Assembly (NCBI GenBank): GCA_964463655.1
Contig: CAYXDG010000007.1
Coordinates: 1-64,000, forward strand
Direction of reading: 5' to 3'
Source of the DNA: Halothece sp964463655
GTDB lineage: Bacteria; Cyanobacteriota; Cyanobacteriia; Cyanobacteriales; Rubidibacteraceae
DNA length: 64,000 nt
Shown in pieces: positions 1-7,978 of this stretch (position 1 is the stretch's first letter; each line of letters opens with the position of its first letter). The notes under the pieces are model-generated. The model saw only the letters and a list, made by a program, of their open reading frames with translations. It was not told the origin of the DNA and did no database searches. The position numbers were made by a program, and so were the translations under genes.

Positions 1-102
1 GACTAATGACTAATGACTAATGACTAATGACTAATGACTAATGACTAATGACTAACGACTAATGACTAACGACTAATGACTAATGACTAATGACTAACAA
101 CA
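1..102. repeat. Heptanucleotide tandem repeat
   Basis: Uninterrupted array of a 7-bp unit (TGACTAA) with two T-to-C variants (AACGAC), running from the window edge to two bases before the first gene. The true left end is outside the window. Heptameric short tandem repeats of this kind are common between genes in cyanobacteria. It is not a CRISPR array, since it has no spacers. Confidence 0.9.
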
Positions 103-103
103 A

Positions 104-745
104 ATGATTTATTTACAACAATTACCCAAGATTCCTATAGAAACTTTATCGGTTACAGCAATCGTTGAAACCGCACTTTGTGTTGGTAGTGGTGGATCAT
201 CAGGTTCTCTTGCTGATAAACCGATTGTGCGTAATGCAGAGGGGAAACTATACATTCCCGCTTCTCAATTAAAAGGAAAAATTCGCCATGAATGTGAGAA
301 ACTAGCAAGGGGGTTAGGATGGAATATTTGTTATCCTCCTGATCCGAATTTAATGTGTTCTCACGAAAACAATCATTGTTTAATCTGTCAATTATTTGGA
401 AATCCTACGCGACAATCACAGATTCTTTGCGATGATTTAATCTGTAAAACTGATTTAGAATGGACAGAAATTATTCGTCCTGGTGTTACGATTAATCGTC
501 GTCGTCGCACGTCTGAAGATCAGAAACTATTCTTTATCGAAACTTCGCCGATGAATGCTGAACTAGAATTTATTGGTGAAATTTCCTTTCTTCAAAATTG
601 TCCAGAAGTCGGGAAGATTTTAGTTATGGCTGCGTTAAAACAGATTACAGCTTTGGGGGGAAGTAAGTCAACGGGTTTAGGTTGGTTGCGTTGGGAATTG
701 GGAAATATTGCTGTCTCTGATGAAGTTTGGAACAAGTTATGGTAA
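104..745 (+). CDS. Cas7-like RAMP protein (Csm3-like), type III-D
   Basis: A 213-residue RAMP-fold subunit that would form part of the crRNA-binding backbone of a type III effector. An N-terminal strand is followed by a Gly/Ser loop (GSGGSSGSLADKP) with Asp38 where Csm3 carries its target-RNA-cleaving Asp. Next come the YIPASQLKGKIRHE helix typical of RAMPs, a Cys/His cluster ending in CLICQLFG (probable zinc site), and a C-terminal glycine loop (GGSKSTGLG). The length fits Csm3-type Cas7. It is the first of a run of same-strand RAMP genes; the heptamer repeat directly upstream leaves little room for its own promoter, so the operon may begin left of the window. The RAMP assignment is firm, the exact subfamily less so. 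Confidence 0.85.
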   Translation: MIYLQQLPKIPIETLSVTAIVETALCVGSGGSSGSLADKPIVRNAEGKLYIPASQLKGKIRHECEKLARGLGWNICYPPDPNLMCSHENNHCLICQLFGNPTRQSQILCDDLICKTDLEWTEIIRPGVTINRRRRTSEDQKLFFIETSPMNAELEFIGEISFLQNCPEVGKILVMAALKQITALGGSKSTGLGWLRWELGNIAVSDEVWNKLW

Positions 746-771
746 TTCCAAATAAAAACCATCAGGTGAGA

Positions 772-824
772 CGTAGTGGGAGCAAGCTACGCTCCCTGCT
801 AGCGACTGAGACGGTCGCACTACG
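772..824. repeat. Dispersed palindromic repeat
   Basis: Imperfect palindrome between two RAMP genes. The outer arms are CGTAGTG (772-778) and CACTACG (818-824). An inner hairpin has GGGAGC (778-783) pairing with GCTCCC (791-796), and a second small hairpin lies near 802-818. The segment around 801-824, reverse-complemented, resembles the hairpin core of the 94-bp repeats at 17295 and 60944, so it is probably a member of the same dispersed family. Confidence 0.6.
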
Positions 825-866
825 GAAATTAATTGGAATGACTATAATTCCGACAGAGGAGAGACA

Positions 867-2072
867 ATGAAAACCATTTTATTAAAGATTACAGCAAAAT
901 CCCCCCTCGCGATCGGGCGACGAAAATTGGGTGTCGTAAATGAAGCAGAAGACTATATTCCGGGGTCTGTTATTCGTGGCGCGATCGCGCAAAAAATCTT
1001 ACAACAAACGGGATATGAAAGCGATGATTTAAGTCAAAATGGGGGAGATTTTCAACAGCTATTTTTACATGAATCTTGCGCCATTTTTCAGAATGCTTAT
1101 CCGTCTCCTGATGATCAGATTAGTTCGGTTCTTCCCGCAACAGCAGTGAGTTCTAAAACCAATCCTGGATTTAAACAGAAAGGACACGGAGTTTTTGATA
1201 CTTTAATTGATCGATTTTGTGCCGAATCTTATCAACATCCTTACGATCCCAATTGTCCTCAAGATAGAGGAAGAGTTGAGCCTTTTTCAGGATTTTATAC
1301 TGATGAAAATGACAACTACCAAACTCATAGCGTTTCTAAACGGCTTCTCACTCGAACTGCAATTAACCGCCGTCGTAATGTTGCGGAAGAAAATATCTTA
1401 TACAGTTTGGAAGTCTTAAACGAAACGAAAGGAAAAAATCAGCCTTCTCTTTATCAGGGAAAAATTATTCTGACTGACGACAATTTAGCTAATGTCTTGG
1501 CGTGTTATATTAACCGTAATTCCCAGCAGTTTCGTTTCGGTAGCGCCCGATCGCGAGGACTAGGAAAAGTGACGATCAATGCTACAGTTTCAGAAATTGT
1601 TTCTCAAGTCTCATCTTTGATGGAAGAGTTTAATCAAGCCCTACAAAAGCGGTGGGAAAAATGGGGAAGTTTATTTGGAAAAACATCAGAAAAATTACAA
1701 CGTACCTATTTTACGTTTGACTTACAAGCAGACACAATTTTAACGGATCAATGGCGATCAACTACTATCCTAACCCCAGCAATGCTACAACAGGAAACGG
1801 GGAAAAAAGATGAAACTTTACAACTTCATACTGCTTACACCAGCTATGATTATCGATCGGGTTGGAATGCAGCTTGGGGATTAATGAAAGATCAGGTTTT
1901 AGTTACGAATCGCGGTGGCGTTTATTTTTTTAGTACAACTAAACCCGATTTATGGGAAGAAACATTAGCTAATTTAGAACAAACAGGAATTGGCGATCGA
2001 ACTGCTGAAGGGTTTGGTCAAATCCAAATTTGTAGTCCATTTCATTCAATATTTCGGGAGGAAGCAAAATGA
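867..2072 (+). CDS. Csx10-like RAMP protein (Cas5-type), type III-D
   Basis: A 401-residue RAMP protein resembling Csx10, the large Cas5-like subunit that marks type III-D effectors and probably holds the crRNA 5' tag. Visible features are the N-terminal strand MKTILLKITAKSPLAIG, the motif DYIPGSVIRGAIAQ near residues 30-44, a Cys-containing central part, RTAINRRRNVAEE around residue 170, and a glycine-rich loop FGSARSRGLGKV around 226-237, followed by a longer C-terminal domain. The start is supported by a GGAGAGA ribosome site 4 bases upstream. It overlaps the next gene by 4 bases (ATGA), which implies co-translation. A decayed relative of this gene lies at 9083-9765. Confidence 0.75.
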   Translation: MKTILLKITAKSPLAIGRRKLGVVNEAEDYIPGSVIRGAIAQKILQQTGYESDDLSQNGGDFQQLFLHESCAIFQNAYPSPDDQISSVLPATAVSSKTNPGFKQKGHGVFDTLIDRFCAESYQHPYDPNCPQDRGRVEPFSGFYTDENDNYQTHSVSKRLLTRTAINRRRNVAEENILYSLEVLNETKGKNQPSLYQGKIILTDDNLANVLACYINRNSQQFRFGSARSRGLGKVTINATVSEIVSQVSSLMEEFNQALQKRWEKWGSLFGKTSEKLQRTYFTFDLQADTILTDQWRSTTILTPAMLQQETGKKDETLQLHTAYTSYDYRSGWNAAWGLMKDQVLVTNRGGVYFFSTTKPDLWEETLANLEQTGIGDRTAEGFGQIQICSPFHSIFREEAK

Positions 2073-2491
2073 AAATTACAGCGAATCAAGACCAGTATAT
2101 TGACTTAAAAATACAAGCCGAAATTCGGCAAGCAGAAGATGAGTTAGTGATTGCGATTCAAAATGCGTTGGATCAAAAAGAAAGTTATGGAAAATTAGAT
2201 GATTCACAATTTCGGAATTTAGTCCGAGTGGCAGCGACGACAGACAGTCCAGAAGTAATCAAAAACTTTCTTCGCTATCAGGTGGGAAGAGACGGGAAAT
2301 GGGGAAGAGGCAGAGATTCTCTTGCAGAAAACATTATTAATCATATTAATAGACATCTCCAAGCTAAAGCTGCAACAATTGCTAAAGAAACTTCACCTGA
2401 AAAAAAGAAAGAAATTTGGCTAGAATTAATCCGTCGCTACCTCGGATATGGCGCGCGACATTTAAAGTATTTAAATGCTGAACTAATGTAA
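2069..2491 (+). CDS. Small helical Cas protein, candidate Cas11/Csm2-like subunit
   Basis: A 140-residue, charged, apparently all-helical protein whose start overlaps the stop of the Csx10-like gene. Readable blocks are FRNLVRVAATTDSPEVIKNF, RYQVGRDGKWGRG and IWLELIRRYLGYGARHLKYL. Length, helical nature and position between RAMP genes fit the small subunit (Cas11/Csm2-type) that lines the belly of type III complexes. The family is not recognised with certainty, so the role is inferred from context. It could also be an accessory Csx protein. Confidence 0.5.
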   Translation: MKITANQDQYIDLKIQAEIRQAEDELVIAIQNALDQKESYGKLDDSQFRNLVRVAATTDSPEVIKNFLRYQVGRDGKWGRGRDSLAENIINHINRHLQAKAATIAKETSPEKKKEIWLELIRRYLGYGARHLKYLNAELM

Positions 2492-2495
2492 TGCT

Positions 2496-2532
2496 AAATC
2501 CCCCCTAACCCCCCTTTGAAAGGTGGGGACAA
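2496..2532. repeat. Dispersed C-rich repeat
   Basis: Sequence of the type AATCCCCCCTAACCCCCC followed by TTTGAAAGGTGGGGA between two cas genes. A related copy, in opposite orientation and with an internal extra stretch, is inserted in frame in an NRPS gene at 32985-33050. Confidence 0.6.
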
Positions 2533-2589
2533 TGGGTTGGTGTGTTGATGCTTATCTTAGAAATTGAATAATCAAAGGGAGAAATAAAA

Positions 2590-3981
2590 ATGTCAACCAT
2601 TTTAATTGTCACTGTTGGCGGATCATCACAACCGATTGTTACCGCTATTGAAACTTTACAGCCCGATCGAGTGATTTTCTTGTGTTCCACTGGTAGTAAA
2701 GGCAGCGTGTCACAAATTGTTGGTGAAGGGAAACCCTGCGAAATTCGGCGAGGAGGTGAAGTGGTCGATCGATTACCGAATATTCCCACTCAAGTTGGAT
2801 TAGAAGACAGATTTAAACCTAATCAGGATGTGTTTCTCATCAATGAACCTGATGATCTCTCAGAATGCTACAGCAAAGCCACGGCAGCGATTCAATCTGT
2901 GCGTCAAGATTCCCCCAACGCCGAAATTTTTGCCGATTATACAGGTGGAACAAAAACCATGTCAGCAGGATTAACAATGGCGGGTTTAGATCAGCAAGTG
3001 ACCCTTTATTTGACCACAGGAAATCGCACGAATACCATGCGAGTAGAACGAGGAGAACTCACTGGACAGGCTACCGTTGCCCCAGTTATTGCCCAGCGTA
3101 CTCTAGAACAGGTGTTACCCTCGGCTTTTAGTCAATATAACTATGCAGCAGGAATTACTCAGCTAAAACGGTTACTACGCTCGATCGCCCTACCTCCTGA
3201 ACAAAAACGAAAATTACAAGACATTTATGATTGCTGTTTGGGTTTAGAGGCTTGGGATCGCTTTGATCATCAAACAGCTTTGGATATTTTACAACATCAG
3301 ATGAAACGCCCAGAAATTAAACCTCTAGGTGTTTTTTTAAGAGGAGTCATTGCTAGTCGAAAAACCATTGATCAAGCCTTGAATCCTCCTAATGGAAAGC
3401 AACAGGAATTAGAGGATTATCTGTTAGATCGAGTAATGGGTTCTCAACCCTCTAGTCCTCCTAATTCTAGCAAGGGACATGGTTATGAAATTGTCCAAGA
3501 CTTACTTTTAAATGCTCAACGTCGGGCGTATCAAGAACGTTATGATGATGCTATTGGTCGTTTATATCGGGCTTTAGAATTATTAGCACAGATTCGGTTA
3601 TTAACTGCCTATAAAATTAAGACCAGTAATGTCCTTTTGAGGCAACTTCCTTCCCATTTACAAGCGGAATATGAAGCGCTGCGATCGCCCAACACTAACA
3701 AAATTCAAATCAGCTTAAAAAATAGCTATGAACTGTTAAGCAAGTTTCCAGAAGATGCTTTAGGAGAACTCTATCAGCAACGTAGCAAATACTTATTGGA
3801 AGCCTTAGAAACACGGAATAATTCTCTTTTTGCTCATGGTTTTCAGCCTATTGATGCTACAAAATATAGAAAAGTGGGTCATGTCATCATTGACTTTATT
3901 GAGGAGGGAATCCGTCTTCTAATTCCACCAAAATTTAAGCAACAACCCCCTCAATTTCCCACTGTATTAGATTTTAATTAA
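2590..3981 (+). CDS. CARF-HEPN ribonuclease, Csm6/TIGR02710-like
   Basis: A 463-residue ancillary nuclease of type III CRISPR immunity. The N-terminal CARF domain (about residues 1-170) should bind cyclic oligoadenylate made by Cas10. It starts with the strand/loop ILIVTVGGSSQPIVTAIE and contains DYTGGTKTMSAGL, the usual second CARF motif. The C-terminal HEPN part (about 300-450) carries RNNSLFAHG, matching the Rx(4-6)H RNase motif. Activation by cyclic oligoadenylate is known for the family and assumed here. The start is supported by AAGGGAGA upstream. The gene sits between RAMP genes, as is common for this family. The cognate Cas10 is not in the window. Confidence 0.8.
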   Translation: MSTILIVTVGGSSQPIVTAIETLQPDRVIFLCSTGSKGSVSQIVGEGKPCEIRRGGEVVDRLPNIPTQVGLEDRFKPNQDVFLINEPDDLSECYSKATAAIQSVRQDSPNAEIFADYTGGTKTMSAGLTMAGLDQQVTLYLTTGNRTNTMRVERGELTGQATVAPVIAQRTLEQVLPSAFSQYNYAAGITQLKRLLRSIALPPEQKRKLQDIYDCCLGLEAWDRFDHQTALDILQHQMKRPEIKPLGVFLRGVIASRKTIDQALNPPNGKQQELEDYLLDRVMGSQPSSPPNSSKGHGYEIVQDLLLNAQRRAYQERYDDAIGRLYRALELLAQIRLLTAYKIKTSNVLLRQLPSHLQAEYEALRSPNTNKIQISLKNSYELLSKFPEDALGELYQQRSKYLLEALETRNNSLFAHGFQPIDATKYRKVGHVIIDFIEEGIRLLIPPKFKQQPPQFPTVLDFN

Positions 3982-3992
3982 GGAGATCAATC

Positions 3993-4835
3993 ATGTTTGA
4001 AGTATTTAAAAATCGCCTAGAAATTATCGGTCAATTAACGACAGTTACGGCTTTAAGAATTAGTGAAGGACGTTCCACTGAACCCATCGGATCAGATTTG
4101 CCCGTGATGAAAGATGCTTTGAAAAATCCCTTTATTCCAGGGAGTAGTTTTAAAGGCGCACTTCGATCGCGCTTAGAAAGTTTTTTACGGGGAATTGTAG
4201 GAGATGATCGTCATTTAGTCGCTAACCCTGCTGATGAAAAAGAATGGTCAATTACGGCGAGTGAAATGAGAGAATTAAAGCAAAGTTGTAAGGACGATCG
4301 CGCTTTAACTAATGAAATTTTACAAAAAACCGACCTAATTTCTCATTTATTTGGTTCGCCCTGGTTAGCGAGTAAATTTCAAGTGCGAGATTTAACTGTT
4401 GTTCCCGAATACTGGTTTGGACAATATGAAGAAAGAGATGGAGTGTGCATCGATCGACATACAGAAACCGCAGCAGAGGGAAAACTTTATGACTACCAAG
4501 TCGTTCCCGCAGGCACTCCTTTTTACTTTAAAGCAATAGTTGAAAATGCAGAACAATGGGAACTAGGATTATTAATGATTGGGTTACATCAATTTGAAAC
4601 CGAACAAATTCCATTAGGAGGAGGTCGATCGCGCGGTTTAGGAATTGTTAAATTAGACATTGAAACAATGAACTGGTTTGATACAGAAAATCAACCAGAA
4701 AAACTGATAGATTATCTCCAAAAACAAATTAATAATGATGATAGTATTTATGAAAATGCTCACCCAGATAAAAAAGATGAGTGGGTGAACAAACTAATTG
4801 AACATCTCAACCAGAAAATAGCCCAAAAAGTCTAA
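3993..4835 (+). CDS. Cas7-like RAMP protein (Csm3/Csx7-like)
   Basis: A 280-residue RAMP subunit with a clear Csm3/Csx7-type N-terminus: an early strand, then GSDLPVMKD (Asp35 at the position of the catalytic Asp of Csm3) and FIPGSSFKGALRSRLES. The middle has HLFGSPWLASKFQVRDL and the RAMP turn GVCIDRHTETAAEGKLYDYQ. The C-terminal glycine loop is PLGGGRSRGLGIVKL. A strong AAGGAGATC ribosome site precedes the ATG. About 11 bases separate it from the CARF-HEPN gene, so they are probably co-transcribed. It would be a backbone subunit able to cut target RNA if the Asp is functional. Confidence 0.85.
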   Translation: MFEVFKNRLEIIGQLTTVTALRISEGRSTEPIGSDLPVMKDALKNPFIPGSSFKGALRSRLESFLRGIVGDDRHLVANPADEKEWSITASEMRELKQSCKDDRALTNEILQKTDLISHLFGSPWLASKFQVRDLTVVPEYWFGQYEERDGVCIDRHTETAAEGKLYDYQVVPAGTPFYFKAIVENAEQWELGLLMIGLHQFETEQIPLGGGRSRGLGIVKLDIETMNWFDTENQPEKLIDYLQKQINNDDSIYENAHPDKKDEWVNKLIEHLNQKIAQKV

Positions 4836-4915
4836 AAAAGTAGGATGAGCAATGCCCACCACAATAAAATTTAATAGCTCAATCAAACCGTTAACATCAG
4901 GAACACTAAATTAAA

Positions 4916-5176
4916 ATGTCTTTCAGTCAATATAAAAACCTTGGACAAACTGTTAAAGAATTTCAAATCGTTTACACAGAAGCGAACTTTATTCAAGAAC
5001 ATCCCTTCCCAATTCCAGACCATTTCCGAGAAGACTTAAACTTAGTTCAATCAGAAGGAATTGTGGACAACTCAGAATCAGCAATTTGTGAAAACTTAAT
5101 TTATCCGATCCTCAAAGAAGTGTGGAAACAGTATCGCCACCATTTTCTTTTGTGGAGTCATCAATCTCTCAACTAT
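4916..5176 (+). CDS. N-terminal part of a PD-(D/E)XK-like cyanobacterial protein, cut by a gap
   Basis: Eighty-seven codons precede the N run. The sequence (KEFQIVYTEANF, AICENLIYPILKEVWKQY, FLLWSHQSLNY) is recognised from memory as the start of a widespread cyanobacterial hypothetical protein. Its next segment usually reads as a restriction-nuclease-like core with an Asp and a VEAK-type motif. It shows none of the RAMP loops, so it is probably not the start of the RAMP gene on the other side of the gap. The function is unknown; a nuclease fold is likely. The remainder must lie in unsequenced DNA. Confidence 0.55.
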
Positions 5177-5276
5177 NNNNNNNNNNNNNNNNNNNNNNNN
5201 NNNNNNNNNNNNNNNNNNNNNNNNNNNNNNNNNNNNNNNNNNNNNNNNNNNNNNNNNNNNNNNNNNNNNNNNNNNN
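5177..5276. other. Assembly gap (100 N)
   Basis: Exactly 100 N, the usual placeholder for a gap of unknown length. The reading frames on the two sides differ and the two flanking proteins look unrelated, so the real missing sequence is probably several hundred bases or more. Confidence 0.95.
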
Positions 5277-6047
5277 CATTCTGAACGTATAGTGCGAACA
5301 ATTGGACATGAAACTTACTCGGAAACAGAAAATCACTTCTGGGCAAATGATCCAATTAGTGATGACTATAAATATTTAGAAGACGTTAAAAAAGATAGTT
5401 CAAAAATCTATAAACGATCGTCCTTTACCGATCAAATATTTGGTAATACTTATATCGCCAGTCGGATGAGAATTGAAGATGCGTATCCAATAGAAGAAAC
5501 TCCCGTAAAAATAGAAGAACGGAATGGAGTCGCCATCGATCGCGTTTTTTGTTCTGCTGTCAGAGGGGCTTTATTTAATTATCAAGTCTGTACACAAGGA
5601 GAGTTTAAAACAAAGATTCATCTTAAGAACTTTACCCTACCTCAATTGGGATTAATTGGTTTAGTCTTAAGAGACTTAAATGAAGGATGGTTTAGTCTTG
5701 GTTTTGGAAAATCTCGCGGTTTAGGAGAAGTCAGCGTTCAACTAAATCAAGCAACTGTTAACTATCCCAGTTGTGTTATAAAAGATAACAAGATACACTT
5801 TTTTGGGAACAATCGAAGTTGGTCTATAAACAAATTATTGGGCATAAGTTCCTTTTTAACTCCTGAAGAAATTCGAGAATATGGGTTCCCTGATGTTACA
5901 ACCGAACAAGCAGACACTCCCATCAGAGGCGAGGAAATGGACTTTAACTTTGGGGTTAAACTTATCTTTTCTGGAGAAGAAGCCGTAAAAACTTTATTTA
6001 TACGATCGATGCCAGCTTGGAAACAAATGATAAAATTTGCAGTATAG
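5277..6047 (+). CDS. Cas7-like RAMP protein, 5' end lost in a gap
   Basis: An open frame enters from the N run (first readable codons HSERIVRTIGHETYS) and continues for 256 codons. The part present matches the C-terminal two thirds of a Csm3/Csx7-like RAMP: DQIFGNTYIASRMRIEDA, ERNGVAIDRVFCSAVRGALF, then the glycine loop SLGFGKSRGLGEV. The N-terminal strand, catalytic-Asp loop and GSSxKG helix of its neighbours are missing and should be in the gap. The GTG at 5292 is internal and not a credible start. A C-terminal extension of about 80 residues follows the RAMP domain. Confidence 0.75.
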   Translation, partial: HSERIVRTIGHETYSETENHFWANDPISDDYKYLEDVKKDSSKIYKRSSFTDQIFGNTYIASRMRIEDAYPIEETPVKIEERNGVAIDRVFCSAVRGALFNYQVCTQGEFKTKIHLKNFTLPQLGLIGLVLRDLNEGWFSLGFGKSRGLGEVSVQLNQATVNYPSCVIKDNKIHFFGNNRSWSINKLLGISSFLTPEEIREYGFPDVTTEQADTPIRGEEMDFNFGVKLIFSGEEAVKTLFIRSMPAWKQMIKFAV

Positions 6048-6059
6048 GATAAGGTTAAA

Positions 6060-6485
6060 ATGTCTGCTTTTGTTGGTACAAAAACTTGTAATGAAACGGA
6101 ACTTAAAACGTTATTGATTGAACTCGAAACCGAAAAGAGTTATTATTTCTTGCGTTGGTATCATCAAGTCAGTGGGTTTATTCAATCCTTACCTGATTCT
6201 CTCTCACCAATTGGGCAAATTTTTGATATTGAAAAAGAACTCCGTTGGCAATGGAAACAGAATCAATTTCATCTGTTGCTGTTAAGTCGTACTGAGTTTA
6301 ATCCCGACTTTTATCCTCTCAAAGGAAACTGGACAACTCAACAAGTTGATGGTGTTTTACGCAGTAATGAAACCCGTTTTCCCAACCGAATTAAAGGAAT
6401 AGAACTTAAAAATCTTGCCCAACGTTATTTTATAGATACAGAAACAGCCACCATTCATTTTATCGCTTTAACCCTCAAACAATAA
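6060..6485 (+). CDS. Small Cas-associated protein, possibly Csx19-like
   Basis: A 141-residue protein between two RAMP genes, 12 bases after the preceding stop and 2 bases before the next start. It is rich in aromatic residues (KSYYFLRWYHQVSGF, LRWQWKQNQFHLLLLSRTEF) and ends in a beta-like stretch (YFIDTETATIHFIALTL). Type III-D loci usually carry a gene of this size, csx19 (TIGR03984), and the position fits, but no diagnostic motif could be verified by eye. It is called a Csx19 candidate by context only. Confidence 0.4.
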   Translation: MSAFVGTKTCNETELKTLLIELETEKSYYFLRWYHQVSGFIQSLPDSLSPIGQIFDIEKELRWQWKQNQFHLLLLSRTEFNPDFYPLKGNWTTQQVDGVLRSNETRFPNRIKGIELKNLAQRYFIDTETATIHFIALTLKQ

Positions 6486-6487
6486 TT

Positions 6488-7354
6488 ATGTCACGTCCAA
6501 ACCAACCCAATGATCCGAAACCTTATAAACTGGTTTCTCTCCCCTCGCAACCTCCCAACCGCAAGAAACCTGTGGGACATCAAAAACTGCGATCCGATCG
6601 ATTACAGGGTCATCTTTCCCTGCGTTTACAAATAAAAACCAGTAGCTTTATTGCGTCTGGTGTTGTCGCAATGGGAAGTGATTTATCCTCTCAAACGCGC
6701 AATATTCCCCTGATTAAATTAGCCGTAGAATCTAAGAATCAGTTAGTGATTCCAGGGAGTTCTCTCAAAGGAACAATTCGTTCCACTTATGAAGCAATCA
6801 CCCGCAGTTGTTTGTGTAACAAGAGAGGAGGAAAAGACAATAAAATCCCAAAAAANNNNNNNNNNNNNNNNNNNNNNNNNNNNNNNNNNNNNNNNNNNNN
6901 NNNNNNNNNNNNNNNNNNNNNNNNNNNNNNNNNNNNNNNNNNNNNNNNNNNNNNNAAAGGGATTCCTGTGCAAAATATTATTGAAAACTCGGTTTTTACC
7001 GCTAAAATCCGTTTCCGCAATTTAAAACAATCAGAGTTAGGGGTATTATTCACTGTTTTAGGATATAACAAAGACTATCCTTTCGCCCTCAAAATTGGCG
7101 GTGGTAAACCCATAGGAATGGGAACATTAACAACAGAAATTATTGAAATGGATTGTCCAGAAAATGTGCGCGATCGATACTTATCTTATTATACCGATTC
7201 CGACCCTTTAACTGGGAACTCTTTAGATGATTTCATCAAAGAAGCGATCGAACAAGCCCATCAAAGTCAACTGATTCAACGCCAACAATTAGAAGAACTC
7301 CAAAAGATTTTAACCTATCCAACAGATAGAGAACCACCAAGAAATATGTATTAA
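6488..7354 (+). CDS. Cas7-like RAMP protein with internal gap
   Basis: RAMP gene interrupted by 100 N. The first about 122 residues hold a Pro/Lys-rich leader (PYKLVSLPSQPPNRKKPVGH), a strand LSLRLQIKTSSFIASG, and VIPGSSLKGTIRSTYEA, the RAMP GSSxKG helix. A short CLCNKRGG segment, possibly half of a metal site, precedes the gap. After the gap come AKIRFRNLKQSELGVLFTVLG and the glycine loop KIGGGKPIGMGTL, then a charged helical tail. The leader resembles the start of larger fused RAMP proteins (TIGR03986-like). Both sides fit one gene, but the true length is unknown. The stop overlaps the next start by one base. Confidence 0.75.
   Translation: MSRPNQPNDPKPYKLVSLPSQPPNRKKPVGHQKLRSDRLQGHLSLRLQIKTSSFIASGVVAMGSDLSSQTRNIPLIKLAVESKNQLVIPGSSLKGTIRSTYEAITRSCLCNKRGGKDNKIPKXXXXXXXXXXXXXXXXXXXXXXXXXXXXXXXXXXKGIPVQNIIENSVFTAKIRFRNLKQSELGVLFTVLGYNKDYPFALKIGGGKPIGMGTLTTEIIEMDCPENVRDRYLSYYTDSDPLTGNSLDDFIKEAIEQAHQSQLIQRQQLEELQKILTYPTDREPPRNMY
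6856..6955. other. Assembly gap (100 N)
   Basis: Second run of exactly 100 N, inside a RAMP gene, again a placeholder of unknown real length. Both gaps fall among paralogous RAMP genes, where short-read assembly could fail. Confidence 0.95.
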
Positions 7355-7974
7355 TGATGGAAACAACCGCTAGTTTAACTAATCAAGAATGGAACATTGC
7401 TCACGCGATCGCGCGGGATTTAATTGTATCGGAAACTGATCCCAATGAAGTCAAAAAAATTCTAGAATATCTCCGTAAGTTTCAATCTAAAAACTTCTTT
7501 GAATACCTAAAAACCTTTGCTACTAAAGGACATCAGATCGGACATAGTGGAAGAACGATCGAGTATTACCGCAACATCGAAACCGTGTGTAAAAAACATC
7601 TTATAGATTATCAAGATCAACCGCAATTAATGTTAAACATTTTAGGCTGGACAACTCGGTTGATGAAGTATTATAAAACAACCCCTCAAGGAGAATGGGA
7701 AGCATCGTCAGAAGTAGCAGTATCAGAACGTCAAGCGGAAATTGAAAACGCCTCTTCTTCTCAAGAATTTACCGAAGGACAAGAAATAGAAGCAACAGTG
7801 GCGGAATTAAAAAAAGGAAACAAAGTCACCTATGAAATTACAGCCACTACTCTAAGACTCACCGAAAAAGAACCCAAAAAATTTAATTTACTCTCCCAAG
7901 GACAAACCGTAACCGTTAAAATTACACGCTTAGAAGAAGGTAAAATCAAAAAGATTAAATGTGTTAATCCTTGA
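7354..7974 (+). CDS. Two-domain Cas-associated protein: helical domain plus beta C-terminus
   Basis: A 206-residue protein translationally coupled to the preceding RAMP gene (1-base overlap), last of the operon. Residues 1-115 look all-helical (VKKILEYLRKFQSKNFFEYL, GRTIEYYRNIETVCKKH, ILGWTTRLMKYYK), reminiscent of small subunits of type III complexes. A Glu/Ser-rich linker leads to a C-terminal beta-rich module (about 145-206: EGQEIEATVAELKKGNKVTY, GQTVTVKITRLEEGKIKKIK) that looks like an OB or S1-like nucleic-acid-binding fold. The gene is not recognised by name. An RNA-binding accessory or enlarged small subunit is the best inference. Confidence 0.45.
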   Translation: MMETTASLTNQEWNIAHAIARDLIVSETDPNEVKKILEYLRKFQSKNFFEYLKTFATKGHQIGHSGRTIEYYRNIETVCKKHLIDYQDQPQLMLNILGWTTRLMKYYKTTPQGEWEASSEVAVSERQAEIENASSSQEFTEGQEIEATVAELKKGNKVTYEITATTLRLTEKEPKKFNLLSQGQTVTVKITRLEEGKIKKIKCVNP

Positions 7975-7978
7975 AAGA

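Noticed and set aside
1..102. CRISPR array at the start next to cas genes
   Set aside because: The repeat unit is 7 bases and continuous, with no spacers. No 25-40-base repeat with unique spacers was seen anywhere in the window.
2505..2789. Minus-strand 94-residue frame over the start of the CARF-HEPN gene
   Set aside because: It is built from the complement of a C-rich repeat and the CARF coding sequence.
5173..5355. Minus-strand and other frames running through the N runs at 5177-5276 and 6856-6955
   Set aside because: They are open only because N is translated as X; no protein character outside the gap.
4916..6047. One gap-spanning RAMP gene
   Set aside because: The left part lacks RAMP motifs and resembles another protein, and the frames on the two sides of the N run disagree.
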